A stretch of 64,000 nucleotides of DNA from Myxocyprinus asiaticus (taxonomy: Eukaryota > Chordata > Actinopteri > Cypriniformes > Catostomidae). Positions 51,101 to 58,290 of the stretch are shown one piece after another. Made by a program: the position numbers and the translations under genes. The notes below the pieces were generated by a model that saw only the letters and a program-made list of their open reading frames with translations, was not told where the DNA came from and ran no database searches. Numbering within the stretch: position 1 is the first letter of the stretch; every line of letters begins with the position of its first letter. Location: positions 10,186,001-10,250,000 of the forward strand of contig NC_059393.1 in assembly GCF_019703515.2 (NCBI RefSeq), read 5' to 3'.

Positions 51101-53320
51101 AGCACAGGATGTTCGCCAGTTTGTTGTGGCTTGTCCAGTGCTTGTGGTAAGACTTCCAGTTGGCCTCTTCGGGGCTCCTTCGGCCGCTGCCAGTCCCTTT
51201 GAGACCCTGGTCCCATATTGCCTTGGATTTTGTTACCGGTTTACCCCCGTCCAATGACAATACAGTAATATTTACTGTGGTGGATTGGTTCTCGAAGGTG
51301 GCCCATTTTATCACCAAATGACCTTCTGCGAGGGAGATGGCTACTGTCATTGATCACGTCTTTTGCATTTATGGCCTCCCGACGGACATGGTTTCTGACA
51401 AGGGACCCCAGTTTGTCTCTATATTTTGGACAGACTTCTGTCTACAACTGGATGGGACTGTAAGTTTGTCCTCTGGGTTTCATCCCCAGACCAACGGGCA
51501 GGCCGAGTGAGCAAACCAAGATTTGGAGGGGGTCCTGCGCAGTGTGGAATTGGAGTTCCAAACTTACCTGGGTCGAGTATGCACATAATTCCTTGCTGGT
51601 GTTAATTTCTGTCTTCTACGAGAATGTCGCCCTTCCAGTGCTGTTTAGGCTACCAGCCTCCTCTGTTCCCCTCCCAAGAACCTGACACTATTGTTCTGTC
51701 TGTGCACGCCTTTCACCAGAGGTGCCGTCGCACCTGGAGGATTGCCAGAGAAGCCCTTCTGCAGACTGGAGATTGGAACAAAGTGTCCGGTGGTGGTTCG
51801 ACTTAAAATACCCTTGATAACTCTATTTATACCCTCTCGTTTCTCATATCTAGTGCCAGATTGTTCATTTGTGTAGCATCTCAGTCTCGCCAGTCAGTCG
51901 GTCTTGTCCTGGTTTGCTCTTTGTTTGTCTTCTGCCAGTTTGTTCCAGTTTGCTGCTATCAGTTGGATTATCACTCTGAGGACTGTCTTGTTGGAATACT
52001 AACCCTGTCATCGCTGTCATCTATTATCCACTCGGGTGTCCCAAATTGGTCATCACTGTCTTCATTCTCACCTCTGCCACATGTCTCCAGTCACCTGCAA
52101 CCTGAGCCAGAACTCTTCACTGTTTACATTTTTCTATTGTGTTTTCAATAAACTGTTATTTGTTTTTTTCTGCATCCCTGGGTCCTCCACTCATTTCATG
52201 ACAAATTGGCTATAACGTTACACAAAAAAGGTTAGTAAGTGATTTTATAACACTAAAATCATGTTAATACAGATATCCTTTATGTCTTGTGGCTATACTT
52301 TGGAAACAGTGAGTATTTTAACATTCAAAAATTGGCCACATTCACTTCCACTGTAAGTGTCACTGTAACCCAGATTTTTTATTTATTTATTTTTTAAAGA
52401 AAAGAAGGGACGAGCCAAAATTAATTTTTGTGGTAATCAATATTATGCCACAAATGCTGTGTATTGATCTTAACTTGGAATATTCCTTTAATGTGACTTT
52501 TATATAGCTAAGACAAAACATTGAAATCTATTTGTTTAAAATAAATAAATAAATAAAAATCAACCTGAAATGAAAATGCCCGAAGTTTAAGTAACACCAA
52601 TATATGTAAAAGTATTTATGTTTTAGAGGCTGTATGTTGCTGTATAAAACTGTTCATGTGTTTCTATTACATTAATATATTGTATGGATATTGTACATCT
52701 GTCCAAGCATCTAAAAATGATTGTGTTTGAACTATACTTGACATAAGAATACTTACAAATACTAACAGGATCACGTTGGTTTATTACAACTGAATGAATG
52801 TAAAACATATTTGAAAAATGTTATGAATATTAATGAAACTGTAGGGATACATTTGAATTGGCATCCAATTTTAATTTATTCATTTACACAATTTACTTTA
52901 AGCAATACAGTAGCATTATAAGTTTTTAGTTGTTGTTGTTGTAATTAAGTTGTAGTATATGGCACATAACTGCCACGTGGAATGTTACTGAGTAATTTAA
53001 GGTTACATAAATTATACCTTTACCTAAGTAGGTAATTACACTCCATTACAGAGCCCTTAGCGTTTAACCCCTGGTCTTTAATTACACTAATTGTAGATTA
53101 ATGATGAAGAGGCAGAAGCTGTAATCACCCTCCTATTGTGCTTTAAAGCCAAAAAGAGTTACACCATTAAAACACAGGAGAAATTGGCTGGTTGATCATT
53201 ATCACATAGTCTGGTGCTAGCTGACTGCACTCTAAATATCTTCCCTGGAAAAATGTTAAACACTGTTCTCTGTCTCTTTTTGTTTTCAGAATAAAGAAGT
53301 CAAAGAAGCGCTCCAAGTAA
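37129..53320 (+). CDS. cxcl12: CXCL12 (SDF-1) chemokine, four coding exons
   Basis: Secreted CXC chemokine; the family binds the receptors CXCR4 and ACKR3 to guide migrating cells. Joining 37129-37195, 39934-40051, 43562-43645 and 53290-53320 gives 300 nt: 99 residues plus TAA, the usual family length. Residues 1-23 are a hydrophobic signal peptide (MDSKVV.. to ..SSETDA). The mature chain starts [11 protein letters not shown], with the KP terminus needed for receptor activation in this family. Cysteines at 32, 34, 57 and 72 match the two chemokine disulfides. The C-terminal helix ([12 protein letters not shown]) ends in a basic tail, [10 protein letters not shown]. All introns obey GT/AG, with phases 1, 2, 2. 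Teleosts have a and b paralogues; from memory of the zebrafish proteins it leans to cxcl12b, but this is not proven. Intron 3 is swollen by retroelements. Confidence 0.96.
37196..39933 (+). other. cxcl12 intron 1
   Basis: About 2.7 kb, very AT-rich. A composite (TA)n(CA)n microsatellite lies at 37589-37624. Loosely repeated 'aaaagtag..ttta' and 'ctttttggcacatacaagtt' words recur at 37400-37940 (degenerate tandem sequence). An A-run lies at 38703-38719. It ends in the acceptor 'attacag'. No nested gene was seen. Confidence 0.85.
39934..40051 (+). CDS. cxcl12: cxcl12 coding exon 2 (CXC motif)
   Basis: 118 nt. Encodes [13 protein letters not shown], then the N-loop and first beta strands (..[15 protein letters not shown]..) up to SCPFQV, giving three of the four cysteines. 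The acceptor is 'attacag' and the donor AT|GTGAGT. It ends in phase 2, completed by T from exon 3 to give Ile62. Confidence 0.96.
40205..40574 (-). mobile_element. tRNA-derived SINE in intron 2, 5'-truncated
   Basis: Minus-strand copy of the SINE seen at 4525 and 56691. The A/G-rich tail is at the low coordinate and the body runs to 'ggagtcactcggcatgcccc'. The tRNA-like head is missing. It is flanked by a perfect 12-bp target duplication GCCATCTTTTAT (40193-40204 and 40575-40586), so the truncation occurred at insertion and not by later deletion. Confidence 0.92.
41039..41124. repeat. (AT)n microsatellite followed by T-run
   Basis: About 30 AT units to 41100, then about 24 T. Likely length-polymorphic. 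Confidence 0.95.
42079..42168. repeat. (GT)n microsatellite
   Basis: An uninterrupted GT run to about 42128, then interrupted GT/GC units. Open frames through it (poly-VC or poly-TH) are artefacts of the dinucleotide repeat. Confidence 0.95.
42650..42990 (+). repeat. Interspersed repeat family A, copy 4 (5'-truncated)
   Basis: Begins within the tRNA-like middle ('gttgcgcatagctgcacaag'), continues with 'gttgcattttcgctctaaaa', 'gtagagttgataaaatatgc' and 'cttttggcgccaccctgtgg', and ends near 'acatttccagctttta'. The distal 5' third of the family is absent. Confidence 0.7.
43562..43645 (+). CDS. cxcl12: cxcl12 coding exon 3 (C-terminal helix)
   Basis: 84 nt. Encodes Ile62 (shared codon), [13 protein letters not shown] with the fourth cysteine, and the amphipathic helix [11 protein letters not shown]. 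The donor is AA|GTAAG at 43646. The exon ends in phase 2, joined to A from exon 4 to give Lys90. Unspliced read-through also gives Lys90 and then a stop (see next entry). Confidence 0.96.
43646..43649 (+). promoter_or_regulatory. Donor overlapping an alpha-type stop codon
   Basis: The donor GTAAG overlaps the frame so that unspliced mRNA reads AAC-AAG-TAA, ending the protein at Lys90 (stop 43647-43649). Splicing to exon 4 instead adds IKKSKKRSK. Mammalian CXCL12 alpha and beta differ in the same way. Possible poly(A) signals for a short transcript are AATAAA at 44302-44307 and 44427-44432. Use of this form is inferred, not shown. Confidence 0.6.
43650..44590 (+). other. cxcl12 intron 3, part before the LINE
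   Basis: AT-rich sequence with a T-run at 44209-44231, two AATAAA words (44302, 44427), and an (AT)n then (GA)n stretch at 44560-44594, immediately before the LINE. No other gene was seen. Confidence 0.6.
44600..47400 (+). mobile_element. LINE (non-LTR retrotransposon), 5'-truncated and decayed
   Basis: Same strand as cxcl12. Starts inside the endonuclease domain, runs through reverse transcriptase and a C-terminal zinc-knuckle region, and ends in an AT-rich 3' UTR near 'ctaataaagtacttgta'. The 5' half of a full element (ORF1 and most of the endonuclease) is absent, as with abortive target-primed reverse transcription. No convincing target duplication was found. The clade is uncertain: the RT and tail look jockey/I-like. 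Confidence 0.88.
44605..47056 (+). pseudogene. LINE ORF2 remnant: endonuclease end, RT, zinc knuckle
   Basis: The frame is broken into at least five pieces (44605-45027, 45150-45440, 45437-45721, 45666-46220, 46232-47056). The first holds the apurinic-endonuclease end with S-D-H at 44779-44787. RT motifs follow: [24 protein letters not shown], and [18 protein letters not shown]. The catalytic box reads Y-A-A-D (45942-45953) where the family has Y-A-D-D, so one metal-binding aspartate is lost. An A-rich run at 46047-46077 ends that frame. The last piece has a C-terminal C-x2-C..H-x4-C motif (CAHC..HFLLHC). It cannot make active enzyme. Confidence 0.88.
47401..47580 (-). repeat. Left remnant of long-TIR DNA element, copy A
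   Basis: From about 47465 to 47585 the sequence is the reverse complement of the body of the element at 54157-55165 ('gtattatttgagctgtaaca', 'ttagggttttagggtttgtt', 'catcgtcatggcaatgaagt'). It resumes at 52204 after the Ty3 element. Roughly the first 300 bp of the element are missing; the break lies within about 70 bp of the LINE 3' end. Confidence 0.8.
47581..47585. repeat. Target-site duplication AATTG (left)
   Basis: AATTG at 47581-47585, immediately before the 5' LTR, is identical to AATTG at 52204-52208 just after the 3' LTR. Five bases is the normal Ty3/gypsy duplication length. Confidence 0.93.
47586..48133 (+). repeat. 5' LTR, 548 bp
   Basis: Starts TGTCATGATC and ends TCGTGACA: imperfect inverted ends with the TG..CA rule. 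It contains a TATTTATA box-like word at 47755 and AATAAA at 48080-48085. The internal region starts GAACAATCTGGCC at 48134, where the primer-binding site should be. The tRNA was not identified. Open frames across it are not genes. Confidence 0.93.
48151..49093 (+). pseudogene. Ty3/gypsy gag remnant with zinc knuckle
   Basis: Starts [13 protein letters not shown] at 48151, 18 nt after the 5' LTR. Proline-rich sequence ([12 protein letters not shown]) runs to a perfect 60-nt hairpin at 48322-48383, after which the frame is lost. The capsid domain resumes in another frame at about 48424 ([20 protein letters not shown].., [13 protein letters not shown]). Further shifts follow. A CCHC knuckle is readable at 49024-49065 ([14 protein letters not shown]), followed by a stop at 49091-49093. 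No functional Gag can be made. Confidence 0.88.
48322..48383. repeat. Perfect 30-bp hairpin (2-nt loop) in gag
   Basis: Left arm 48322-48351, TC loop 48352-48353, right arm 48354-48383. The arms start CCGCTCCTCCCACTACTGTC and are exact complements over 30 bp. This probably arose as an inverted duplication inside gag. It breaks the reading frame and creates mirror-image open frames on both strands. Confidence 0.95.
49094..51808 (+). pseudogene. Ty3/gypsy pol remnant: protease, RT, RNase H, integrase
   Basis: Protease: the region near 49140-49190 reads [19 protein letters not shown] stands where the family has its catalytic DSG, so the active site is gone. [16 protein letters not shown] follows. 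[27 protein letters not shown].., with intact catalytic YLDD at 50082-50093. RNase [18 protein letters not shown] near 50490. Integrase: the catalytic triad D (51226), D (51397) and E (51526) is present, but a TGA (51508-51510) stops it just before the E. Stops also follow RT at 50112. The frame ends at about 51808 after the [17 protein letters not shown] segment. The chromodomain expected beyond it is deleted. Confidence 0.9.
51812..52203 (+). repeat. 3' LTR, 5'-truncated
   Basis: Matches the 5' LTR from about 47740 on and ends TCATGACA. The first ~155 bp are missing, joined directly to integrase sequence near 51808. Since reverse transcription makes full, identical LTRs, this is a later deletion that also took the 3' end of pol. 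AATAAA near 52147-52152. Confidence 0.92.
52204..52500 (-). repeat. Right remnant of long-TIR DNA element, copy A
   Basis: Continues copy A after the Ty3 element: right target duplication AATTG (52204-52208), then 'gctataacgttacacaaaaa', 'ttagtaagtgattttataac' and 'cacttccactgtaagtgtca'. The terminal inverted repeat ends near 'taacttggaatattccttta' at about 52500. All parts match copy B (54157-55165) in reverse complement. Confidence 0.88.
52501..53289 (+). other. cxcl12 intron 3, last part
   Basis: AT-rich. 53040-53110 has clustered TTAATTA/ATTAAT words that could be homeodomain-type sites (speculative). It ends in a T-rich tract and the acceptor 'tgttttcag' before exon 4. No gene was seen. 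Confidence 0.6.
53290..53320 (+). CDS. cxcl12: cxcl12 coding exon 4 (basic tail, stop)
   Basis: 31 coding nt: A completes Lys90, then IKKSKKRSK and TAA (53318-53320). Acceptor 'tgttttcag'. The frame and length close exactly with exons 1-3, which supports the exon despite its small size. Five of the nine residues are Lys, with one Arg, as expected for heparan-sulfate-binding tails of longer CXCL12 isoforms. Confidence 0.9.
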
Positions 53321-53634
53321 ACAAACACACAAGGATGTGTGAGGAGGACCAGAGTGCATCGCTAATGTTCACAGAGATACACGTCCTCTTCATTCTCTCT
53401 GATTTCACTTCCACTTTCTGGACTGCTTGCACAAACAGCACTTCACCTAAACCTGCCTCTCAAGCATCCAGGCAACCAACCGATCACCAAACACCTTCGT
53501 TCAGACACACATAACTGTAGCTGTGATTGTATACTGCTGCATGTGTGAGCAAGTGTATGGAGTGACTGAATGTGAACATGTTAATGAAGACAAGACAGTG
53601 TGTTTGAGAGATATTTAAAGGCTTTTCACTTCTT

Positions 53635-53761
53635 AAAGGAACAATTCTGCCAAAAAAAAAAAAAAGAGCATTTTGTCATTGTTTACATCACCTTTGTGTT
53701 CCACGGAACCAAGTCATACAAGTTTGAAACAACATAAGGGTGAGTGTGAACTATCTTTTTA
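53635..53761. mobile_element. Small TTAA-type MITE in 3' UTR
   Basis: Left end 'ttaaaggaacaattctgcc' and right end 'gtgtgaactatctttttaa' are loosely inverted and bounded by TTAA. The inside has 'tgttccacgga', as in the copy at 36118. A run of 13 A lies at 53653. Confidence 0.6.
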
Positions 53762-54156
53762 AGGGGCAGTAAAATGGGAATTTTTGTGTCATAGCTGTGA
53801 GGGATGTTTTGTTTAAGAGAAGGGAAAAAAAGTAAAAAAAACAAAAAACAAAAGTGAAAACTAGAGAAAGAGGATTACTAACCCCTTTTTTAAGCTCACA
53901 TTTGTGCTATTTTGCCACTCGTGGCACTCATGGCATAGTCTGGGTGCTAAAAGCTCACCTGCACACATGAATGACCGAGCACACAGTCTCTACTGAGACA
54001 GAGGGTTGCTATTACAGGAGCCAGAACCATAGTTTCCTCATTGCTTTTCCTCTTTTCTACCTGTATGTAAACTCAGAGAAAGGCCAGACACTGAATTCCA
54101 AGATGTATGCCATTTAAAGCAGACATACTGCATGTATAAAGCAGAGTTTATGTTTA

Positions 54157-55165
54157 AGGAATATTCTGGGTTCAAAACAAGTTAAGCTCAATTGACAGCA
54201 TTTGTATTATAATATTGATTACCCCAAAAATGAAAAAAAAAGTGCTGAGTGACTCCAGTCAGGCTTCCTAAGCAACCAATTGGCCCAGTTGCTAGGGCGG
54301 GTAGAGTCACATTGGGTTAACCTCCTCGTGGTCGCTATAATGTGGTTCTTGCTCTCAGTGGGGTACGTGGTGAGTTGTACGTGGATGCCGCGTAGAATAG
54401 CATGAAGCCTCCACACGCGCTTGGTCTCTGCGGTAACGCGCTCAACAAGCCACGTGATATGATGGGCGGATTGACGATCTCAGACGTGGAGGCAACTGAG
54501 ATTCGTCCTCCACCATGCGGATTGAAGCGAGTCACTATGCCACCACGAGGACTTAGAGAGCATTGGGAATTGGTCATGCCAAATTGGGGAGAAAAGGGGA
54601 GAAAAAAAAGCAAACATCTGGGTTACAGTGAGGCACTAACAATGGAAGTGAATGGGGGCCAATTCGTAAATGTAAAAAAAAAAAACACTATTTCAAAAGT
54701 ATAGCCACAAGATGTAAACAATGTGTGTGTTAACGTGTGTTAGTGTGATAAAAATCACTTACTAACCTTTTCTGTGTAAAGTTATAGCTAATTTTACAAC
54801 TTCACTGCCATGACGATGTAATGTCAACAAACCCTAAAACCCAAAATTGATCGTAAAAACAATGATTTAAACAACTTTACAGCTCAAATAACACGAGTTT
54901 TAACAGAAGAATTAATGTAAGTGCTTTTATAAAATTATAAGCTTCACATTTCTGCCTTTAAACCCTCCAAATATTAGCTCCACTCACTTTCATCATAAGT
55001 GCTTCACTGTAACCACGATTTTTGCTTCTTCTTCTTCTTTTTTTTTCTTTTTTTTTTAAAAAAGGAGGGACGAGTCAAAATAATTTTTTTGTGGTAATCA
55101 ACATAATGTCACAAACGCTGTCGACTGAGCTTAACTTGTACTGAACCCAGAATATTCAATAATGC
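54157..55165 (+). mobile_element. Long-TIR DNA element, copy B (with nested SINE)
   Basis: Left end 'ggaatattctgggttcaaaa'; right end 'gtactgaacccagaatattc'. The inverted arms continue inward: 'aagctcaattgacagcattt' pairs with the 55115 region, and after the SINE 'gggttacagtgaggcactaa' (54621) pairs with 'agtgcttcactgtaacc' near 55000. The arms total roughly 140-190 bp without the SINE. The core has no coding frame. A second copy lies inverted in intron 3. The superfamily is undetermined. Confidence 0.85.
54241..54610 (+). mobile_element. tRNA-derived SINE nested in copy B, 5'-truncated
   Basis: Starts 'gtgctgagtgactccagtca' right after an A-run and ends in 'gggagaaaaggggagaaaa'. The tRNA-like head is absent. 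It interrupts the left inverted arm of the DNA element, whose sequence resumes near 'aaacatctgggtta', so the SINE is the younger of the two. The target duplication is masked by A-runs. Confidence 0.85.
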
Positions 55166-55183
55166 AATCATGCCATGCCAACT

Positions 55184-55249
55184 TAAAGGGATACTTCACC
55201 CAAAAAATGAATAGTAATAAAAGAATTTTCATTTTTGGGTGAACTATAC
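55184..55249. mobile_element. Minimal palindromic MITE
   Basis: 'taaagggatacttcacccaa' and the inverted 'tttttgggtgaactat' lie only about 60 bp apart. A shrunken member of the same MITE type as at 36118. Confidence 0.6.
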
Positions 55250-55501
55250 AGTAGCTTTGAAACTTCTGCTCATGTATATCAAGCCATATTCCATGACTCA
55301 GGCCTTAATTAATAGCATTTGCATCACCCATCTTTACTTTTGAGTGCCCTCGTTGTGTTTCGCGGTTGTGATTTGGATCAAACAAGAACTACCAACTGAC
55401 CTTATGTAATGTAAATATTCTCCAGTACTATACGGCAGTCAGTAAATGGGTTGAACAGGGACCAAAACTGAACTGCATAAATGCAAGCAATTTGTAGACT
55501 A

Positions 55502-55507
55502 AATAAA
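55502..55507 (+). terminator. Candidate poly(A) signal AATAAA
   Basis: AATAAA in 'ctaaataaatac'. One of several possible cxcl12 polyadenylation signals; nothing in the sequence decides which is used. Confidence 0.25.
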
Positions 55508-56221
55508 TACTATGTATTCCAAATATATCATCTTGTGTTTTTAGCCACAGCATGAAGGGTTATGACTGTGATTATGATTTTCTGCAATTAACATGTTGAG
55601 CTAACACACATTCTTTCTGTTCAGATAACATTTGGACTCAAATACCCAAATGCTGTTACTTTTCTTTATTTTACGAGACACTTAAAAACTGTAAGGAGCT
55701 TTTATTGTAATTATTTATTTTGGTATTTTTTTACAACAGTACTTTAAGAAGGTCTGTCACACACAGATCACACTTCCACAATTAGGCCTGTAAAATACAC
55801 TGAAAGAAAAAATGTTAACCTAAAAAAATGTGCTTCATGTTGTAACATCTAAACTAACTAGTTTTATTCAAGTCTTATTATTATTTAACATCACTAAATC
55901 AGCCTAAATACATTAAGTTACACCAACAAAACTCATTTTATGGGTTAGATCGGGTAACAAATGCATATAACAAATGCAAATTACCACTTTATACAGTGTA
56001 CTCTACACAAAATATGAACGCAATCACTTGATTTCACACGTCTTTGTGTTCTGAAATGTGTCTTTCTGTGCATTGTTGTTGTATTTGCGACTGCGTAGAG
56101 TACGTTTCTGGCCTTATTCATCTGTCTGAGCTGTATTATGTCAGTCTATATTCCAGAAGAAGGGTATGAAAGTTACATTTTCTTGGATTGGATTTGAGAA
56201 GTAAAAATGTGATGCATGAAT

Positions 56222-56227
56222 AATAAA
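56222..56227 (+). terminator. Candidate poly(A) signal AATAAA
   Basis: AATAAA in 'gaataataaaatc', with T/G-rich sequence about 120 bp further on. This would give a 3' UTR of about 2.9 kb. Tentative. Confidence 0.25.
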
Positions 56228-56690
56228 ATCATTTCACCCCTCTCAAGAAGCTACTGTAGTTTTAAGCTACAAAATATTTAAACTTCAAAAATACTTCAAT
56301 TTGAAACCAGTGAATTCAACTGTTATCCGACTAAAATGATAGCAACTCTATCATTGATTTTTTTTTTTATTGTATCACACACATACTGTATATAGATTAC
56401 AGTTCCTTAGGTTTAAAAAGAGAAATGTACTTTATATTTGAAAAAGGAAGTGGTAGTCATATGCTTTTCATTAGGTCTTTTCAATGTGCACTCGACATAT
56501 GTGTGTTTCTTTTGTTTTCTATGGTTGCCCTGTATGAATTTTTTATTGTAAAAAGGGTGTCCTATTAAAAAGGCTCCATCGTAAGTGTTGCCTTTGGGTC
56601 AGTAGGGCCAGATATCTACACACTAAAACTAGCAGAGGCATTTGAAGAGAAAGTTTGTACAATATATAAAATTCATTAAAATACACAGTA

Positions 56691-57139
56691 AGGGGGGGGG
56701 GCCCTTGGTAGCTCAGTGGTAAAATACGCTGGCTACCACCCCTGGAGCTCGCTTGCTCGCTAGTTAGAATCCCAGGGCGTGCTGAGTGACTCCAGCCAGG
56801 TCTCCTAAGCAACCAAATTGGCCCGGTTGCTAGGGAGGGTAGAGTCACATGGGGTAACCTCCTCGTGGTCACCATAATGTGGTTCGTTCTCGGTGGCCGC
56901 GTGGTGAGTTGAGCGTGGTTGCCGCGGTGGATGGCGTGAAGCCTGCACACGCAATATGTCTCCGTGACAACGCGCTCAACAAGCCACGTGATAAGATGCG
57001 TGGGTTGACGGTCTCAGATGTGGAGGCAACTGGGATTTCGTTCTCCACCACCCAGATTGAGGCAAATCACTACACGAACATGAGGACTTAAAAGCACATT
57101 GGGAATTGGGCATTCCAAATTGGGAGAAAAAAATAATAA
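56691..57139 (+). mobile_element. tRNA-derived SINE, full length
   Basis: A G-run, then an A-box-like 'tagctcagtggtaaaatac' at about 56709, a B-box-like 'gttagaatccc' near 56763, the conserved body 'gtgctgagtgactccagcca', and an A-rich tail. A perfect 13-bp target duplication AAAATACACAGTA lies at 56678-56690 and 57140-57152. With its better-kept A box it is the least decayed SINE copy here. Confidence 0.93.
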
Positions 57140-57152
57140 AAAATACACAGTA

Positions 57153-58039
57153 TAATAGGTTAAACAAGGCTGACATTTGTTTTCAATATGTTTGTATGAA
57201 ATTATGGTATACTGTCTTGTCTGACGGTGTCGTCTACTGAAAGTCATTGTGTATTGCAGTCATTATCCCAAGAAAATGTGAAGGAAAAAGGATGTTACTC
57301 TTTGATGCAGCTCACTATGTCAGAAACAAATGTGTCTTGATGCCTCTATATTTTCACTACTTGTCATTAAGGATTGAAATTGATACTTTATAACTCACTT
57401 TTTTTATATAATAAATAACCAATCTATTGTTGTCTGTGGGATATGTAATATATAGCCACTTCACACTTTCAAAGAGGTGCCTCAGTTTAACTTCAGTGTT
57501 GATTTTTTTAAATCTGGGAACACTCCACAGTATGGAAGGTTAGGTTCATAAAACATTAGAGCAATGACAACGATAGTGTAGTTATTTATTGTAAAAACTG
57601 TCATTTTTCTGCTCAAAGTAAACACTGTGGACGTTTGACCTTGAGGGTAGGTGGGGTTGATTATGAAGCTAATTTTTTACACATGAGTGTACAATACCAT
57701 TAGTGAAGGTTCGATACGAGTCCACCACACCAGGGACAGATTGCAAATCCATGAAACTATCACTTCAATTACTGAAACATGGAAGAGATGTCATTTTGCA
57801 ATACAAAATTGCTTTCTCATCTGATTAAGCTTTCATAATGAGAAGAGGTGGAACCTCATTTTTACACAGAGTGGAAATTGTGCTTTCAAAAGTAGTTATG
57901 TATTGTATGACATACTGTAAGTCAGCAATTCTAATAAATGATAGCGACATCATACTCTCCATAAGTACACAAACCACAGCCAACTAAGTGGTTTTAGTCC
58001 TGGGATATAAATGTAGGGAGCTACATTGTAAAGTCAACC
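57153..58039. other. Downstream intergenic, no gene recognised
   Basis: Unique-looking AT-rich sequence; nothing supported. Confidence 0.45.
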
Positions 58040-58290
58040 CCCAGACCTCCTATTCTCTACATCCTCTGGTAGAGAGAAATGTTGGTAAATATTCTCTACA
58101 TCCAAAACCGACCTCCCTACCCTAAACCCTAAACCTAACCGACAGTGTAATAAAAAGCAAATGTGACATGAAAAATGCATTGCTGAATCAATGCACTATA
58201 GGTTGAGCTACAGCACAATTTGTTCTCACCTGAAACAGCTTGCAAATGTAGTTGGTTATGTAATGCAAATGTTAAAATGTCTTACAAGTC
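58040..58290 (-). repeat. Interspersed repeat family B, copy 2 (minus)
   Basis: Read in reverse, 'cggttaggtttagggttta' and 'gggtagggaggtcggttttg' match the copy near 15215-15255. A short direct repeat 'tattctctacatcc' occurs at 58050 and 58089. Confidence 0.5.

Larger units (their letters stand above)
47586..52203 (+). mobile_element. Ty3/gypsy retrotransposon (sushi/chromovirus-like), defective
   Basis: 4618 bp, same strand as cxcl12. Order: 5' LTR, gag, protease, RT, RNase H, integrase, partial 3' LTR. This pol order (integrase last) and the 5-bp target duplication define Ty3/gypsy. Gag and integrase words resemble the sushi-type chromoviruses of fish. Many stops and frameshifts occur. The integrase C-terminus and the first ~155 bp of the 3' LTR are missing as one deletion. 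By eye the shared ~390 bp of the two LTRs differ at about two dozen positions (near 6 %), so it is an old insertion. It lies inside an older DNA transposon. Confidence 0.95.
53321..56227 (+). other. Probable cxcl12 3' UTR / 3' flank
   Basis: Sequence after the stop codon with no other gene. It is interrupted by a small MITE (53635-53761), the long-TIR element with a SINE (54157-55165) and another small MITE (55184-55249). The 3' end is not fixed; candidate poly(A) signals are listed separately. Confidence 0.5.
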
